This document shows, piece by piece, positions 35,648 through 45,710 of a stretch of 64,000 bases of DNA. The stretch is from Acanthococcus lagerstroemiae (Eukaryota > Arthropoda > Insecta > Hemiptera > Eriococcidae). Every line of letters begins with the position of its first letter. The first letter of the stretch is position 1. Under the pieces are notes generated by a model, which saw only the letters and a program-made list of their open reading frames with translations, made no database searches and was not told the DNA's origin. Location: contig CM063106.1 in assembly GCA_031841125.1 (NCBI GenBank), forward strand, positions 9,362,001-9,426,000. Direction: 5' to 3'. A program made the translations under genes and the position numbers.

Positions 35648-35649
35648 AG

Positions 35650-36102
35650 GTGCCGTATATGATGCCGAATGTTGGTGGTCGCAATTTCTAACGCGCTACT
35701 CTCCTGGGCAAGTTTGTTGGAGTAGTATGCTGTTGCTTTCTCCATGGTTTTGTTACGGTAGAGTATTCCTTCTTTGGGCCGAAGTGTGCAGCCATTGTTC
35801 CATTACTAGCCACGTGTTTTACTATGTTGAGTAAGCTGTCCACAACGTGCACACGCACAGTATCAATCTTTCTGATCTGGTACCTAGTAACACGTCCTGG
35901 GATTATAATGCATGTTCGTGTGAACTGACAGGGGTTACAGGATGCACTCTGTTCCTACCTCGACTGATACTGTAGTCGCAGTGTTGCTAGGATGTTAGTC
36001 GGGGTATTCGAATATCACTAGCTTTCCAGTGTTTGGCGGGATTCGAACCTGAGATGCCAGGATTACGAAGCGGGCACGTTACCACTTGGCCACACAGCAT
36101 AA
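35650..36102 (-). mobile_element. tRNA-derived SINE, family 2 (long)
   Basis: In reverse complement the head reads TGTGTGGCCAAGTGGTAACG (A-box) and then GGTTCGAATCC (perfect B-box), followed by AAGCTAGTGATATTCGAATA and a body shared with 54883-55412 (ACCAGATCAGAAAGATTG, TGCGTGTGCACG, ACACGTGGCTAGTAA). The 3' end is missing. About 450 bp, longer than most SINEs. Confidence 0.8.
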
Positions 36103-36139
36103 TATTTGCAACAAACTCGCCACATCCAATTCATCAGAC

Positions 36140-37990
36140 AAAACAATTACCATCTTTTGAATGGAGCATAGAGAATTGTCCATCGTCGTGAATGTTACCC
36201 ATCTCTTCAACCATCGTCTCGAGAATGATGTGACTGCCGCCAACATACGTGCGTCGTTCCATGCAGGGCAGGAAAAGATGGTACGCTGTAGGTCATCGAC
36301 CTCTGCTGGACAATACGAGCACTGGCTGGGTACCTTGTTCCAACGGTTAAAATAACCACTGAAGTACCCATGCGCGGTGAGTATTTGCGTAAGATGGTAC
36401 GTCAGCTCACCGTGCCGCCGCGAAAGCTATGCATCAGGGTTGTGTACTAGCCTCAATGTCCAGGGGCTATGGGCGGGCTCTTGGAGGCGAGCCACCCATT
36501 CTTGAACTGTATGCGGCCGAACTGCTCTTTTGCTCTTTTAATCTTTTCCTTTACTCCTTTCTTTTTCTATCAGCTGCTGTGGTGGGAGCTTTTGAAAGCA
36601 CTGATCAAGAATAGCGCTCTCCCTAGCCAGCAGATCAGTAGGAGGCATTCGAACTAGTACAAGAGCCGCGTCATATGAGACGGTTACATATGCACACATT
36701 ATGCGTAGTGCCGTAGCCCGCTGGACCCTTCTTACATCATCTTTGTTCTCGCGGAATGCCGCGACTGGTGCCCAATTGGGGGCCCCATAGAGAAGAACCG
36801 AGTGAATTACTGTTGAAAATACAGCTTTCTTCGACTCTTATTCGGCCCCTGGAAGTTCGCCATAAACTGACGCAACGCCCTCAGCATCCACTCTGCTTTC
36901 TCTGCCGTCGTACAGAGATGCGGTTTCCATCCCAGTTCGTTGTTCACCGTACACTATCCGTGGTTGTAGGGGTACCGGTTCCCCCAGTACAGCTAGGTCA
37001 AATAGCTGTGGCCCGCCCCCTTTCCGTCCGTGGAAAAGGACGGCGTCTGTCTTCTGGGCAGCTACTTCTAAGCCATTCGCCTGCATCCAACGAGACACCA
37101 TCTCGATACTGAGTATAAATCTGCTGCGAACTTCCAGCTGTGACCTCCCCTCTGAATGGAGAAGGGTGTCGTCGACAAAGCAGATGGCGTGGGCTCCTCT
37201 CGAAAGTGTGAGTTGCAGGACTCCATCAAAAGACGTGTTCCATAACAGGGGTCCTAAGACCAATCGCTGAGGTACACCCGCTAAGATGATCTTCTGAACC
37301 TGGCGACCTTCCGCGCCGATATACGCTATCTTTCATTCCGCCAGGTAGCTCCTTATGATCGCTTATAGGTACCCCGGGAGACTCCACTCATCCATCGCTT
37401 TCAGGATACGCTTCCAAGGCAGTGTATTGAAAGCGTTACTCACATCGAGACTAACGGCTACGCATAAACCATCTTTACTGCATGCGGTGTTGATGATCTT
37501 TTGCACATACAACACCGCGTCACTAGTTGACCGACCCTCTCGGAATGCATGCTAGGATTTCGACAGCCCACCTTTAGAAATGATGTGCGCTTCTACCCGC
37601 ATGCAATAACCTGCTCCAATAACTTGCGTATGTCATCCAGTAGACATAGGGGGCGATACGAGGAGGGCAAGCCCTCTGGTTTGTTATTGCCTTTGCGAAG
37701 CAGGACCAGCCTCGCTGTCTTCCATATCGCCGGGAAATGGTTCTCTTTAAGACACCTAGTGAAATGGGTGCATAGCCATTCCGGCCTAGCGAGTGGATCA
37801 GGTCCCAGGCCAGGCTAGTTATGCTATTCGGCCCCGGGGCTTTCCTCGTGGGGGACGGGTGTCACTGTAGGATCACCTTATATGGGCGGCCCCGTGGATC
37901 ATCGTGTTCATTCCACCAGTACGTACTCTGGCGGTCTTGACCTGCCTTAACTTTTGGCATTGCTGCACTGCACACGCCTTCGTTGTCCAT
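36140..37990 (-). pseudogene. R1-clade LINE ORF2: reverse transcriptase and C-terminal finger
   Basis: The minus strand reads in order KAPGPNSITSLAWDLIH, SSYRPLCLLDDIRKLLEQ, HAFREGRSTSDAV, the A box VAVSLDVSNAFNTLPW, GVPQRLVLGPLLWN and the catalytic FVDDTLL, where R1 elements usually have FADD or YADD. Near 36150-36400 there are tail elements ELTYHLTQILTAHGYF and CSYC...CPAW from the C-terminal CCHC finger. Several in-frame stops occur, for example before HAFREGR and within the segment after the A box. It is the longest LINE coding region on this strand and a different family from the GC-rich tails. Confidence 0.88.
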
Positions 37991-37999
37991 ACGACGATC

Positions 38000-40134
38000 T
38001 ATGCAGCTGTCTGTGAGGCACTCGGGGCTTCGATCAAACCGCTATCCTCTCTTCTCTCTCTCTCTCTCTTTTCGCCTCCCTCACTATTTGAGTGTTTCCT
38101 TGTTCGGCTGACCGGTTGTTATTTTGATTAAAGTTTTTCGATCTATCGGTTCATCATTCGGCTTCTATCTGTGAGAAAATCACTGCGCAGAAAGCTAAGA
38201 TCCAGAGGATTTCTTTTTCAGTTTTTCAAATTGCCAGAATTCGTCAGCCAAAAAATATCTGTAAATAGAGCTTCATATTTAGCTTATCTTCTATCCGTCC
38301 ATCCATCCATCGCTTTATCTGTATGAGAAAAAGAAAGTAGAGATTGAAGTTCAGATCCAGGTGTCGGGAGCTTGATGTGTTTTTACACAACATACAAGCA
38401 AGGTTAGTTGAAGCGAATCGAATGCTGGCACACGTCGTTAATCTTGAAGTCTTGATGAAGTGTCTGCGTTACCTACAGTCCAGAAAATTGTGCAAATACT
38501 TGTAAAGATTTTAGCGTCAAATACATAGCGAAATTTTGAAAATAAAATGCTGCCAGCGGCTTTTCTCTAGAGGAGAGCAAAATCCTTTTCTATGAGACAA
38601 AATATAACTTTCTTTTTTCGTGTGGGGGAGTGTGAATAAGGAATTCTTTGAAAATCCAAGGAATCCATGCTCTTCATGAATCCACTGACTCACTCAAAAA
38701 TCCAATTTCAGGTCTGTTTCTCTATATTACAGGAGGGAACTTCATTTTCAGGGTGGAAGTGTCTCGGGATGTTATTTAAGGGATGGGGTAACTTTATGTA
38801 CGTAGTATGGTATTTCGTCTCGGTCACCCTTTATCCCGAAAATCAAATAAGTACGTATACGTGTATTATCTCGAATCTACGTCGATTTTAAGCCGGGAAA
38901 GAATCCATCAACGCGTATAAAACCAGACAAATGCGATTTCAAATTATTTCATCTACCAGATCTGACGAAATTTCTCTCATCCACCGGTTCGAAAAAACAT
39001 GAGATTTAATGTGTTTCAAATTATCAATACTCGAGGGAGCAGCGATATCGGCAGGACCGTTCCTTCTTTATCAAAAAAACGATTTCCTTTAATTTCCACC
39101 TCATTTGGCACAAGTAAGTTGAACGTTTCAGAATGTCGCTGTTCCTTTAGGTGAACGCGCGTGTATAGGCTCGATCCCGGATGAGAAAAACCTGAGAAAC
39201 GGTGAAAAAGACGCTTTAGTTCCCAAACTACCGAGCTCCTTGGCCAGTAGCTGCAAAACCAACTTACCATTACTGTCGAAATTATATGTTATATATTTCA
39301 TATACCCGACGGAAGTAATAAAAATTAATTCAAATGCACCATTAATAAAAATGTAAATTCGAAAACCAGAAGATTAACCGCAGCGGGACGGACAGTCCGG
39401 AAGTTACCGCATACGCAAATTTCATTGACTTAGGTATATGTCTTGCCGGTTAGACACATAATTATATCTGATTTGAGAAGAACGATTAAGTATTGATGGA
39501 GAATAGTTCAAATAATTTATAATGAAAGAATATGAACTAGAATTGGGTATTTACGGACCCCTCGAATAACGTCGTTACCTGTTTCTTTGTATATCTTATT
39601 ACTTTCAGCCCTGTATATAGTTGCACTCGGCTACTGTCAAAATAAAGTTTAGTATAATGTTACCAAATCAACCTTTAACCGTAGCCACGAAAACCGCCGT
39701 ACATTACTGAAGACTCCCACCTTCGTATACTATAGTGTTCCTTTGTAAAACCTGGTTTTCCAAATTACCAGAACAATTTTAAAATCGCCGTGGAAGTGTA
39801 CAGGAAAATTATCCCGTTTTTTATTACAGTCAATGACTTAATCGTGAACCGCCGCACTATATAGTTTTTTATTTTGTTGTGAATAATAACCGTACACACC
39901 TGAACGCATTTGATGTACACGATGTTAATCGACAGCTGTTCGTCGGAAAAATCATCTCACGTTTTATCTCATCATGTGGAAAGGATTATCAGCTCAACAG
40001 AAAACAATAACTATAAACCGAAGTGCGCTACCAAGTAGGTATGTAGGCCGGCCAGATCATCTGTCTGGTATTAAACCAAACTGAGTAAAAATATAGCCCA
40101 TGAGAAAGACTGATGAATCAGACGTGTCACTACC
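38000..40134. other. No gene identified; CT microsatellite
   Basis: A (CT)n tract lies at about 38050-38068, then AT-rich unique-looking DNA. No convincing exon or RNA gene. Confidence 0.35.
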
Positions 40135-40482
40135 TAAAGTCTGTTCCAAATTAAGTACACCCGCCACTATCCGCAATACACGAATTATCACTAAATCGAT
40201 AGATGTATCGGAGGTGAAGTGCAACGAGACGGGGAGTGCGTTCGCACTGAAACGAAGATTACAGGAGACGGATTTGCAATTGGCGGAGACATTTCGATTT
40301 AAAAATTCCAAATCCCGATAGTATTAAAACTCGAAACACGAACATCAGATTTTACAATAAAAATGTAAACATACTGTGATTGGTGAACACTAAAATAAAG
40401 TACGCATCATTGAACTCTCAGTGTGAAGCCACCTATCTTGCCCCTTGGAAATTTGGGTGTACTTAATTTGGAACAGACTTTA
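40135..40482. mobile_element. MITE with perfect 28-bp inverted ends
   Basis: Positions 40135-40162 and 40455-40482 are exact reverse complements. The element core starts AAGTCTGTTCCAAATTAAGT after a TA. TA duplication and ends suggest a Tc1/mariner-type MITE. The ends share AGTCTGTTCC with the element at 50803-51117. An antisense-overlapping frame here is not a gene. Confidence 0.88.
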
Positions 40483-40904
40483 GAGACCAGCAGAACAGTA
40501 AACCAACTTTAAGTGCAGATTTGAGTTCTGCCATACATACCTGATATCAAGCTTATGTAGTAACTAGCATCAGCAAGCATTTCTACTGATCCTGGTTTCT
40601 GAATGAAAGCCACTGGTTGAAAATCAGTGACATGTATTTTCACATGCTCGGATTTGCTACAGTAGGTAAATTTCTATTTGCTGCTGGCCATTCCCACCGC
40701 TGTGAGGCGTGTCCCAAGACTGTGGAATTAACTCAGCATTAATCTTCTCCAATCTTTCGGGGCTGATCCTCATTTCTTTGACTTTTCTATACCAAGTTTC
40801 AAATACACGTTTTACACTTCTCAGCTCCACTTCTTCATTCATGCGTCATAAAGTACAAACCATGAACCCGCAGAAAAAATCTTTGACATGGATATGTCTA
40901 ATAG
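40483..40904. other. No gene identified
   Basis: AT-rich spacer between a MITE and a dispersed repeat. Confidence 0.4.
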
Positions 40905-41223
40905 GTGATAAAACCTGCACTAGAGAGCGTTACAAAATCACCTGCGCGGGTGAAACTGAAAGGGTGATCATGGATCATTTTAAATGGAAATACTGCTATC
41001 CTTAGGAAGGCGAAAAACGGCCCAAAATTATTCCACCCACTTGCGTTGACTGTAATTTTATTGTTTAGTAACAATACAATAAAATGTAGGACGAGATTTT
41101 TTTTCCTTCAATTTCTAATTGATTTAAAGACGTTTAAAGTTTGTTGTAATCTCATGGAAAATTGCACATGATCACCTTTTCAGTACGCAGAGCTTCCAAC
41201 TTTGAGAACTCCCAAGTTTTAGG
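40905..41223 (+). mobile_element. Diverged copy of the 63479-63820 element
   Basis: Colinear with the terminal element: AAACCTGCACTAGAG, ATCACCTGCGCGGGTGAAAC, AATACTGCTATCC, ATTTTATTGTTTAG, and near the end CAACTTTGAGAACTCCCAAG. Terminal repeats have decayed here. Confidence 0.65.
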
Positions 41224-41293
41224 GCCTATGGCTCGCCATGCGAAAGAGAAAAATCCAGCAAAAAACGTTCCGCAGGAAAACGTTACCATCCTG

Positions 41294-41688
41294 ATGTAGT
41301 TGTGTATTCCTCTTCACGCAGTCATTCTATCTATCACGTTTCGACCGGCCGACAAGGAGAATGTCGAGCAAAGTCGAAAATGGACGAGTATTCGGACCTA
41401 GCAACGTGGTGGCGCGCTGATGTACTTTTACGACTTCCCATTGCACCTATTTCTTATCAATGTTAGGATAGAAATGTACGATTTTATCCTAACGTTGATA
41501 AGAACACAAAGAAACTAGATGTTGTTGAAAACTTCCGCCAGATGTCAGCCAGTACGTTGCTAGGTCCGAATTAGAGAAGGCACTGAAATGTGGGTACATG
41601 CGTATCAGCGCTGTCGCTTGGATGACATATCCATGTCCTAATGTCCATTCATGCAGTGGTCGGACTCTCTCTTTTTATTCCTCTTGTT
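41294..41688 (-). repeat. Dispersed repeat interrupted by a MITE
   Basis: Reverse complement of 27738-27965, split at the TA of GGACGAGTA...TTAGAGAAGG by the 181-bp MITE at 41391-41571. Confidence 0.75.
41391..41571. mobile_element. 181-bp MITE with TTCGGACCTAGCAACGT ends
   Basis: Left TTCGGACCTAGCAACGT and right ACGTTGCTAGGTCCGAA are perfect 17-bp inverted repeats. TA flanks both sides (41389-41390, 41572-41573). The centre holds a second palindrome (TTATCAATGTTAGGATAGAA / TTTATCCTAACGTTGATAAG). The paralogous repeat at 27738-27965 has a single TA at this place, an empty site. Confidence 0.9.
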
Positions 41689-41779
41689 TTTTTTTTCTTT
41701 CGCGTCTGTAGGAAATCTTTTTTAAAGTAGCCTTTATAAATTTACCGTTTTAACGAACCCTACAGAAATCGAGTCTTAA

Positions 41780-42600
41780 TATAATCACTGAGAGCCATAA
41801 TAAGTCACGAATAGTTCTAAAACAGTCACAAGAAATCTTAACCTAGTTTGAACGAGTCACACAAAGCCATAATGTAGTAACACAGTCTTAACGGGTCTCA
41901 AAAAAGTCTTGATGAGTTGTAATGAAATCTTCGCGAGCTTTTATGTAGTCTGAAGGTGTCTTAGCAATCTTTAACAAGATCACATAATCATAACGAGTTA
42001 GAGAATAAGTCTTGAAGATTTTCAGAACCTGGTTTGAAGAAATTTTTAAGATTTGCTGCAAGGCAGTCTTCCAGGGGTCGAAATGAATCCTATAAAGTTT
42101 TATCTTAAGTTCAAAAAGTCTTTGTATGGGGTCTGGTTGGCCGAGCGGATAGCGCGTTGGTCTCGGAATCCGGAGGTCCCGGGTTCGAGCCCACGTAGTA
42201 ACTTGCCAGTTTTCGACTTAGGCCGGTTTTTTGGCCAGAAGGGAAGAGGGCTAAGACAGCCCTAACAGCCCCCACGACATCTCTGAAGTAATGCTCGGGA
42301 GGGCGGATTCCAGGGCTTGGGTTGAGAGCAAATTAGAAAAAAAAACAAAAAACAAGTTCTAAGAACCGTATTAAGAACTCCTAGCTAGTCTTAAAACGGT
42401 CTGAAGGAGTCTTAAGAAATCCTACTGTACTCTGAAGGAGTTGGAACAAGGCTTAAAACAATCGTTTACAGTCTTAAATCAAACATAAAGTGTTTTGACA
42501 AAGTTTAACAGTGTTTAAATGATTTTCAGTCTTAATAAGGAGTCTAACAATAAAAAAGTCTTAACGAGGAAGAAAATTAACATCTCCTTAACAATTTGAG
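41780..42600. repeat. Degenerate tandem array (AGTCTTAACGAGT-like units)
   Basis: Irregular repetition of words such as AGTCTTAACG, GAGTC, AGTCTGAAGG, AGTCTTAAGAA over about 800 bp, interrupted by the SINE at 42128-42354. Units are diverged and of variable length. Confidence 0.6.
42128..42354 (+). mobile_element. tRNA-derived SINE, family 1, best copy
   Basis: Head GGTTGGCCGAGCGGATAGCG (A-box) followed about 30 bp later by GGGTTCGAGCC (B-box). The body has CGACTTAGGCCGG, GGCTAAGACAGCCCTAACAG, ACGACATCTCTGAAGTAATG, GGATTCCAGGG, and an A-rich tail from about 42334. The folded T-stem is poor, so this is a SINE head, not a working tRNA gene. Confidence 0.85.
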
Positions 42601-42749
42601 CAGCAGGAGATCTAGAAAACAATGCCCGGGAGGGGGCAGACTATGTAAGATGTATAAGAATTAAATAGATCACTTCAATAACCTGATTAGTAAATTTATT
42701 CCATTTTTTATTTTTTTATTCACTTTTTTATTTTACAACCTTTACGACG

Positions 42750-42900
42750 TCCACAGTAAACCGCCCATTTACGGGCATAGGCTTCTGTCAGCACTCTCCA
42801 ATTCTGAACTCATCCCTCCAGTGTAGTGCTGGTCTACCTCTCTTACATTTGCAGTCATACGGCACCCAGAAGGTCGCAATGTTACGCCTTTTCCACATTT
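42750..42900. repeat. Dispersed repeat fragment (ACCGCCCA...GGGCATAGGC)
   Basis: Shares ACCGCCCATTTACGGGCATA plus GGC and a downstream CTCC-A-TCTG-ACT pattern with 11600-11725. Possibly a LINE tail or SINE fragment. Confidence 0.45.
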
Positions 42901-42908
42901 GTTCTCTA

Positions 42909-43143
42909 CCCGATTCACAAAATCCCACCAGTTACCCGGGTAACTAAAGAGGAACAAGGATTATCTGAGGGTAACCGAGGGTAACAAATGGGTAACTTTT
43001 CCGCCGCGGGTAACGAGAGGGTAACTAACTGTGTAGTATCCCACCAGTTACCCGAGTAACTAGAGGGGAACAAGGGTAATCTGAGGATAACAAATGGGTA
43101 ACTTTTCCGCGAGTAACTACTGGGTAACTGATTGCGCATCGGG
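42909..43143 (+). mobile_element. GTTACC-rich MITE, dimeric form (copy C)
   Basis: Ends CCCGATTCACAAAATCCC and TTGCGCATCGGG, TA on both sides (42907-42908, 43144-43145). Two head-to-tail units joined by TGTGTAGTATCCCACC, the same fused junction as in the dimers at 16866 and 47755. Confidence 0.9.
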
Positions 43144-43384
43144 TAGCTAGATGGTTCGCGTATATGTCCACCTTGTTTTTCTCATAATAAGTATAGCTCA
43201 GATCAGGTACTTTGATTTTATTTTTAATTCTTTCTACAAATATTTTTTCTTTATCTCTAATCCTATAATATTCAAAATACTGCGTAACATCGCGTTTTGC
43301 ATATATTTTAATTTGGTTGATTAGTTTTTTGTGTTTAGTGATCAACTGACCATGTTTGGGCACCGTACATTGCCACTGATCCAA

Positions 43385-44025
43385 ATTTTTACTTTTGTTT
43401 TGATTTTCATGCTACTTTCAAAGACGCTTTTTTTAAGGCCTAGAGGGCTTTCCATGAATTTGCTTTCCTCATTTCAACTATTTTTTGATTTCGCTTCCTA
43501 GAGGATATTATCTGTCCTAAATACTTACTTATAATTTTTGACTAGTTCTAAGTCTGTTCTACTGGGTGGACGAGTTCTGTCAGTACTGTTTCCACTTCTC
43601 ATAATTGATTTTCCTACATTTATTTCCAGTCCCACTTTAGCACCTTCATTTGTTAATTCCCTGAATGTATCTTCAATTTCGTCCGTATTTTTGCCATTTA
43701 ATACGATATCGTCGGCAAATCTTAAGTTGTGAATTCGGAATCCATTTAAAACCAATCCATAGCAATCCCAACTTACTTTGCGGAACATCCCTTTGAGTAT
43801 TGCATTGAAAATATACGGCGATAAGGGGACGTATCCAGTGTAATATGAATACGCTATTGAGTTCTTATAAATAGTTTCTAGTAGTCTAATCACTGTCTTG
43901 GGAACCCCCTGAGTTGCTAGGGATATCCATGCAATATCAAGTTCTATGGAGTCGAATGCTTTGTGGAAGTCAATAAATCCTAATGCTACTTTCGATATCG
44001 TATTCTTCTGCCCTCTGTAGAATTT
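43385..44025 (-). pseudogene. RTE-type LINE reverse transcriptase fragment
   Basis: Minus strand: A box LGFIDFHKAFDSIELDIAW, then GVPKTVIRLLETIYKNS, PLSPYIFNAILKGMF, the catalytic LRFADDIVL, and TNEGAKVGLEINVGKS. This is the RTE-type RT arrangement. The QGxPLSP segment is degenerate. Frames are open for about 120 codons around FADD, so it is relatively well kept, but endonuclease and C-terminus are missing. Confidence 0.85.
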
Positions 44026-44029
44026 GATT

Positions 44030-44112
44030 CAGCCGGTAGCTCAGTTGACAGAGTACATGCCTCTCAGCTATATGTTACTTGCTTCAGAATTCATTCCACT
44101 ACCCCCGTTTTG
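44030..44112 (+). mobile_element. tRNA-like SINE head, interrupted by an R1 insertion
   Basis: AGCCGGTAGCTCAGTTGACA contains a good A-box (TAGCTCAGTTG); the B-box region (GCTTCAGAATTCATTCC) is degenerate. The R1-like element follows directly with a duplication of 44096-44112. Sequence after the R1 (44726-44815, ending with CAATAAAATCAATG) may be its body and tail. Confidence 0.45.
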
Positions 44113-44708
44113 AGGAGGAGAGGCGCGGGCGGTCACGATCGATCCCGGAGACGGCGTGATCGACCGTCTTACGCCGGACATCCTGGTCCCGGAGCTGTTG
44201 AAGAGCCGAAGCGGTTGGAACCGGGTGTCGGCTTTCGTTTCGGCCATCATACGACCGAAGATGGAGGCGGAGTGGTCGAGACAGAGGACGCAAGGAGGAG
44301 AAGCTGAAGTTGCTACTACTGCTGCGGCGGCGGATACCGTTCAGCGAAGCTTGCCCGTAGCACCAGGGCTGAAGCAGAGCTCGCCCGCAGTGCAAGGGCT
44401 AGAGCCACAATCGGATGAGTCTCACGCGATGAGTGAGTGAAGAAGAAGAGGCAGCGCGTCCGGCTGCGGGGGACCTGAAATTTCCAGGCGAGCGCTCTGG
44501 GAGTGCAGACTTCGGTCAGTAGGGAACTCCGTAGTGGCCCTGGCAGGACGCGCGCACCGTTTCGGCCAGGAGAAATGGGGGTTCGGGCCCAGCCCCAAAG
44601 CGTTCCCCTCGGTACTAATGCGATGCCCGAAAGGGTAGTTCCGGTGTCGGGGGTGCGTTGTCTCAAGTGCCACTTTGGCATGCGTGCATCGCTATACGTC
44701 CCACCACA
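44113..44708 (+). mobile_element. R1-like LINE, 5'-truncated, with 17-bp target duplication
   Basis: CCACTACCCCCGTTTTG occurs at 44096-44112 and 44709-44725. Between them lies the 3' part of an R1-like element: coding remnant (PELLKSRSGWNRVSAFVSAI, RPKMEAEWSRQRTQGGEA, PVAPGLKQSSPAVQGLE) ending at a TGA near 44438, then a ~270-bp GC-rich 3' UTR ending CATCGCTATACGTCCCACCA. Nearly identical in layout to 48739-49617. A young, dead-on-arrival insertion. Confidence 0.92.
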
Positions 44709-44815
44709 CCACTACCCCCGTTTTGGTGCGCGATTTCTCTGTTTTCAACCAAGTTGTCTAAAACGTCTCACAGGCCGGCGGATTCACTGAGGACAAAAAA
44801 CAATAAAATCAATGT

Positions 44816-45444
44816 CATTTTCATTTTGGTTCATTAAATCAATCACTTTTTACGAAATTTTTTATATCCTACAGTAACTTTTCTATAGTATGGTCCTTCA
44901 GGCCGGATTTCATGGAGTAGGTATGAAACATATACAACTAAACAGTAGCTGATCCAGAATGCAATTCTAGGGGTGCTCCTTCATAATGATTACAAATTAG
45001 ATAGTTTTACCTCCTCCCCCGTTTCCTGAAATCAAATTATTTTCATCTCCTTAGTACAGTAATTGAGTAGGTGAACTAGAAAATAACACTGTAAGTAGTT
45101 CTGAGAAATTAGTGCTGATAATTTTCTCATTGATATCCTCCACCTCCCCTGTGGCGATCTTCCGGCTTGGAACCGCTGGTCATATTACTTCAGTTTGGAA
45201 GGGGAGCGAACGCAACGAGCTAATAGGTACATATAAATTATGATTTATCTACCTGACTATAAATTGAAAAACATGTTTTTAGGGGCTACGAAGCTCTTTT
45301 TTATAGTAACATTCTGATCAGTGAGGATATGGATTCGTCAGTAAGCAAGTGTAGGTGTGTAAAATGAAATGACCATCAAGGTATTCGATACTTGCCAGAG
45401 TTTTTACTAATTTGTATCACATTTATGTATTATGTGGTTGATAT
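44816..45444. other. No gene identified
   Basis: AT-rich DNA; nothing recognised. Confidence 0.4.
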
Positions 45445-45710
45445 TACAGCAGCTCGCTACTTTTGGAAAGAAGTGAAGAGGACTAAGACAGCCATAACGG
45501 TCTTCCCGATGCGCCATCAGTTACCCTCTAGTCACCCAGTTACCTGCGGAAAAGTTACCCATTTATTACCCTCGGGTTACCCTCAGGTTACCCTTGTTTC
45601 CCTTTAGTTACCCGGGTAACTTGTGGGATTTTGCGCATCGGGTCCCCGACGTCTCTGAGCTAATGCTGGAAGGTGCGAATTCCAAGACTCGGATTAAGAG
45701 TAAAAATGAA
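45445..45710 (+). mobile_element. SINE family 1, body only, split by a MITE
   Basis: Body sequence GCTCGCTACTTTTGG, GGACTAAGACAGCCATAACG, then after the MITE CCCGACGTCTCTGAGCTAAT, GCGAATTCCAAGACTCGG, GATTAAGAG. The tRNA head is missing. Confidence 0.8.
45505..45642 (-). mobile_element. GTTACC-rich MITE, 138-bp monomer (copy D)
   Basis: Starts CCCGATGCGCCATCAG and ends TTTTGCGCATCGGG; same length as copies at 26086 and 52694, opposite orientation. It interrupts a SINE, giving an unambiguous insertion. The flanks show T/T, not TA, so the target preference is loose or the site has mutated. Confidence 0.92.

Noticed and set aside
36037..36102. tRNA gene on the minus strand
   Set aside because: Good B-box but it heads a repeat shared with 54883-55412; the anticodon stem pairs poorly.
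36756..37112. 118-codon plus-strand frame
   Set aside because: It is antisense to a clear R1-clade reverse transcriptase and is explained by it.
42131..42200. tRNA gene
   Set aside because: A- and B-boxes are present but the T-stem pairs poorly and the sequence continues into a repeated SINE body also found at 30750.
42909..43143. CRISPR-like or operator array because of regular GGTAAC words
   Set aside because: The same block recurs at other loci with fixed inverted termini and TA flanks, so it is a transposable element.
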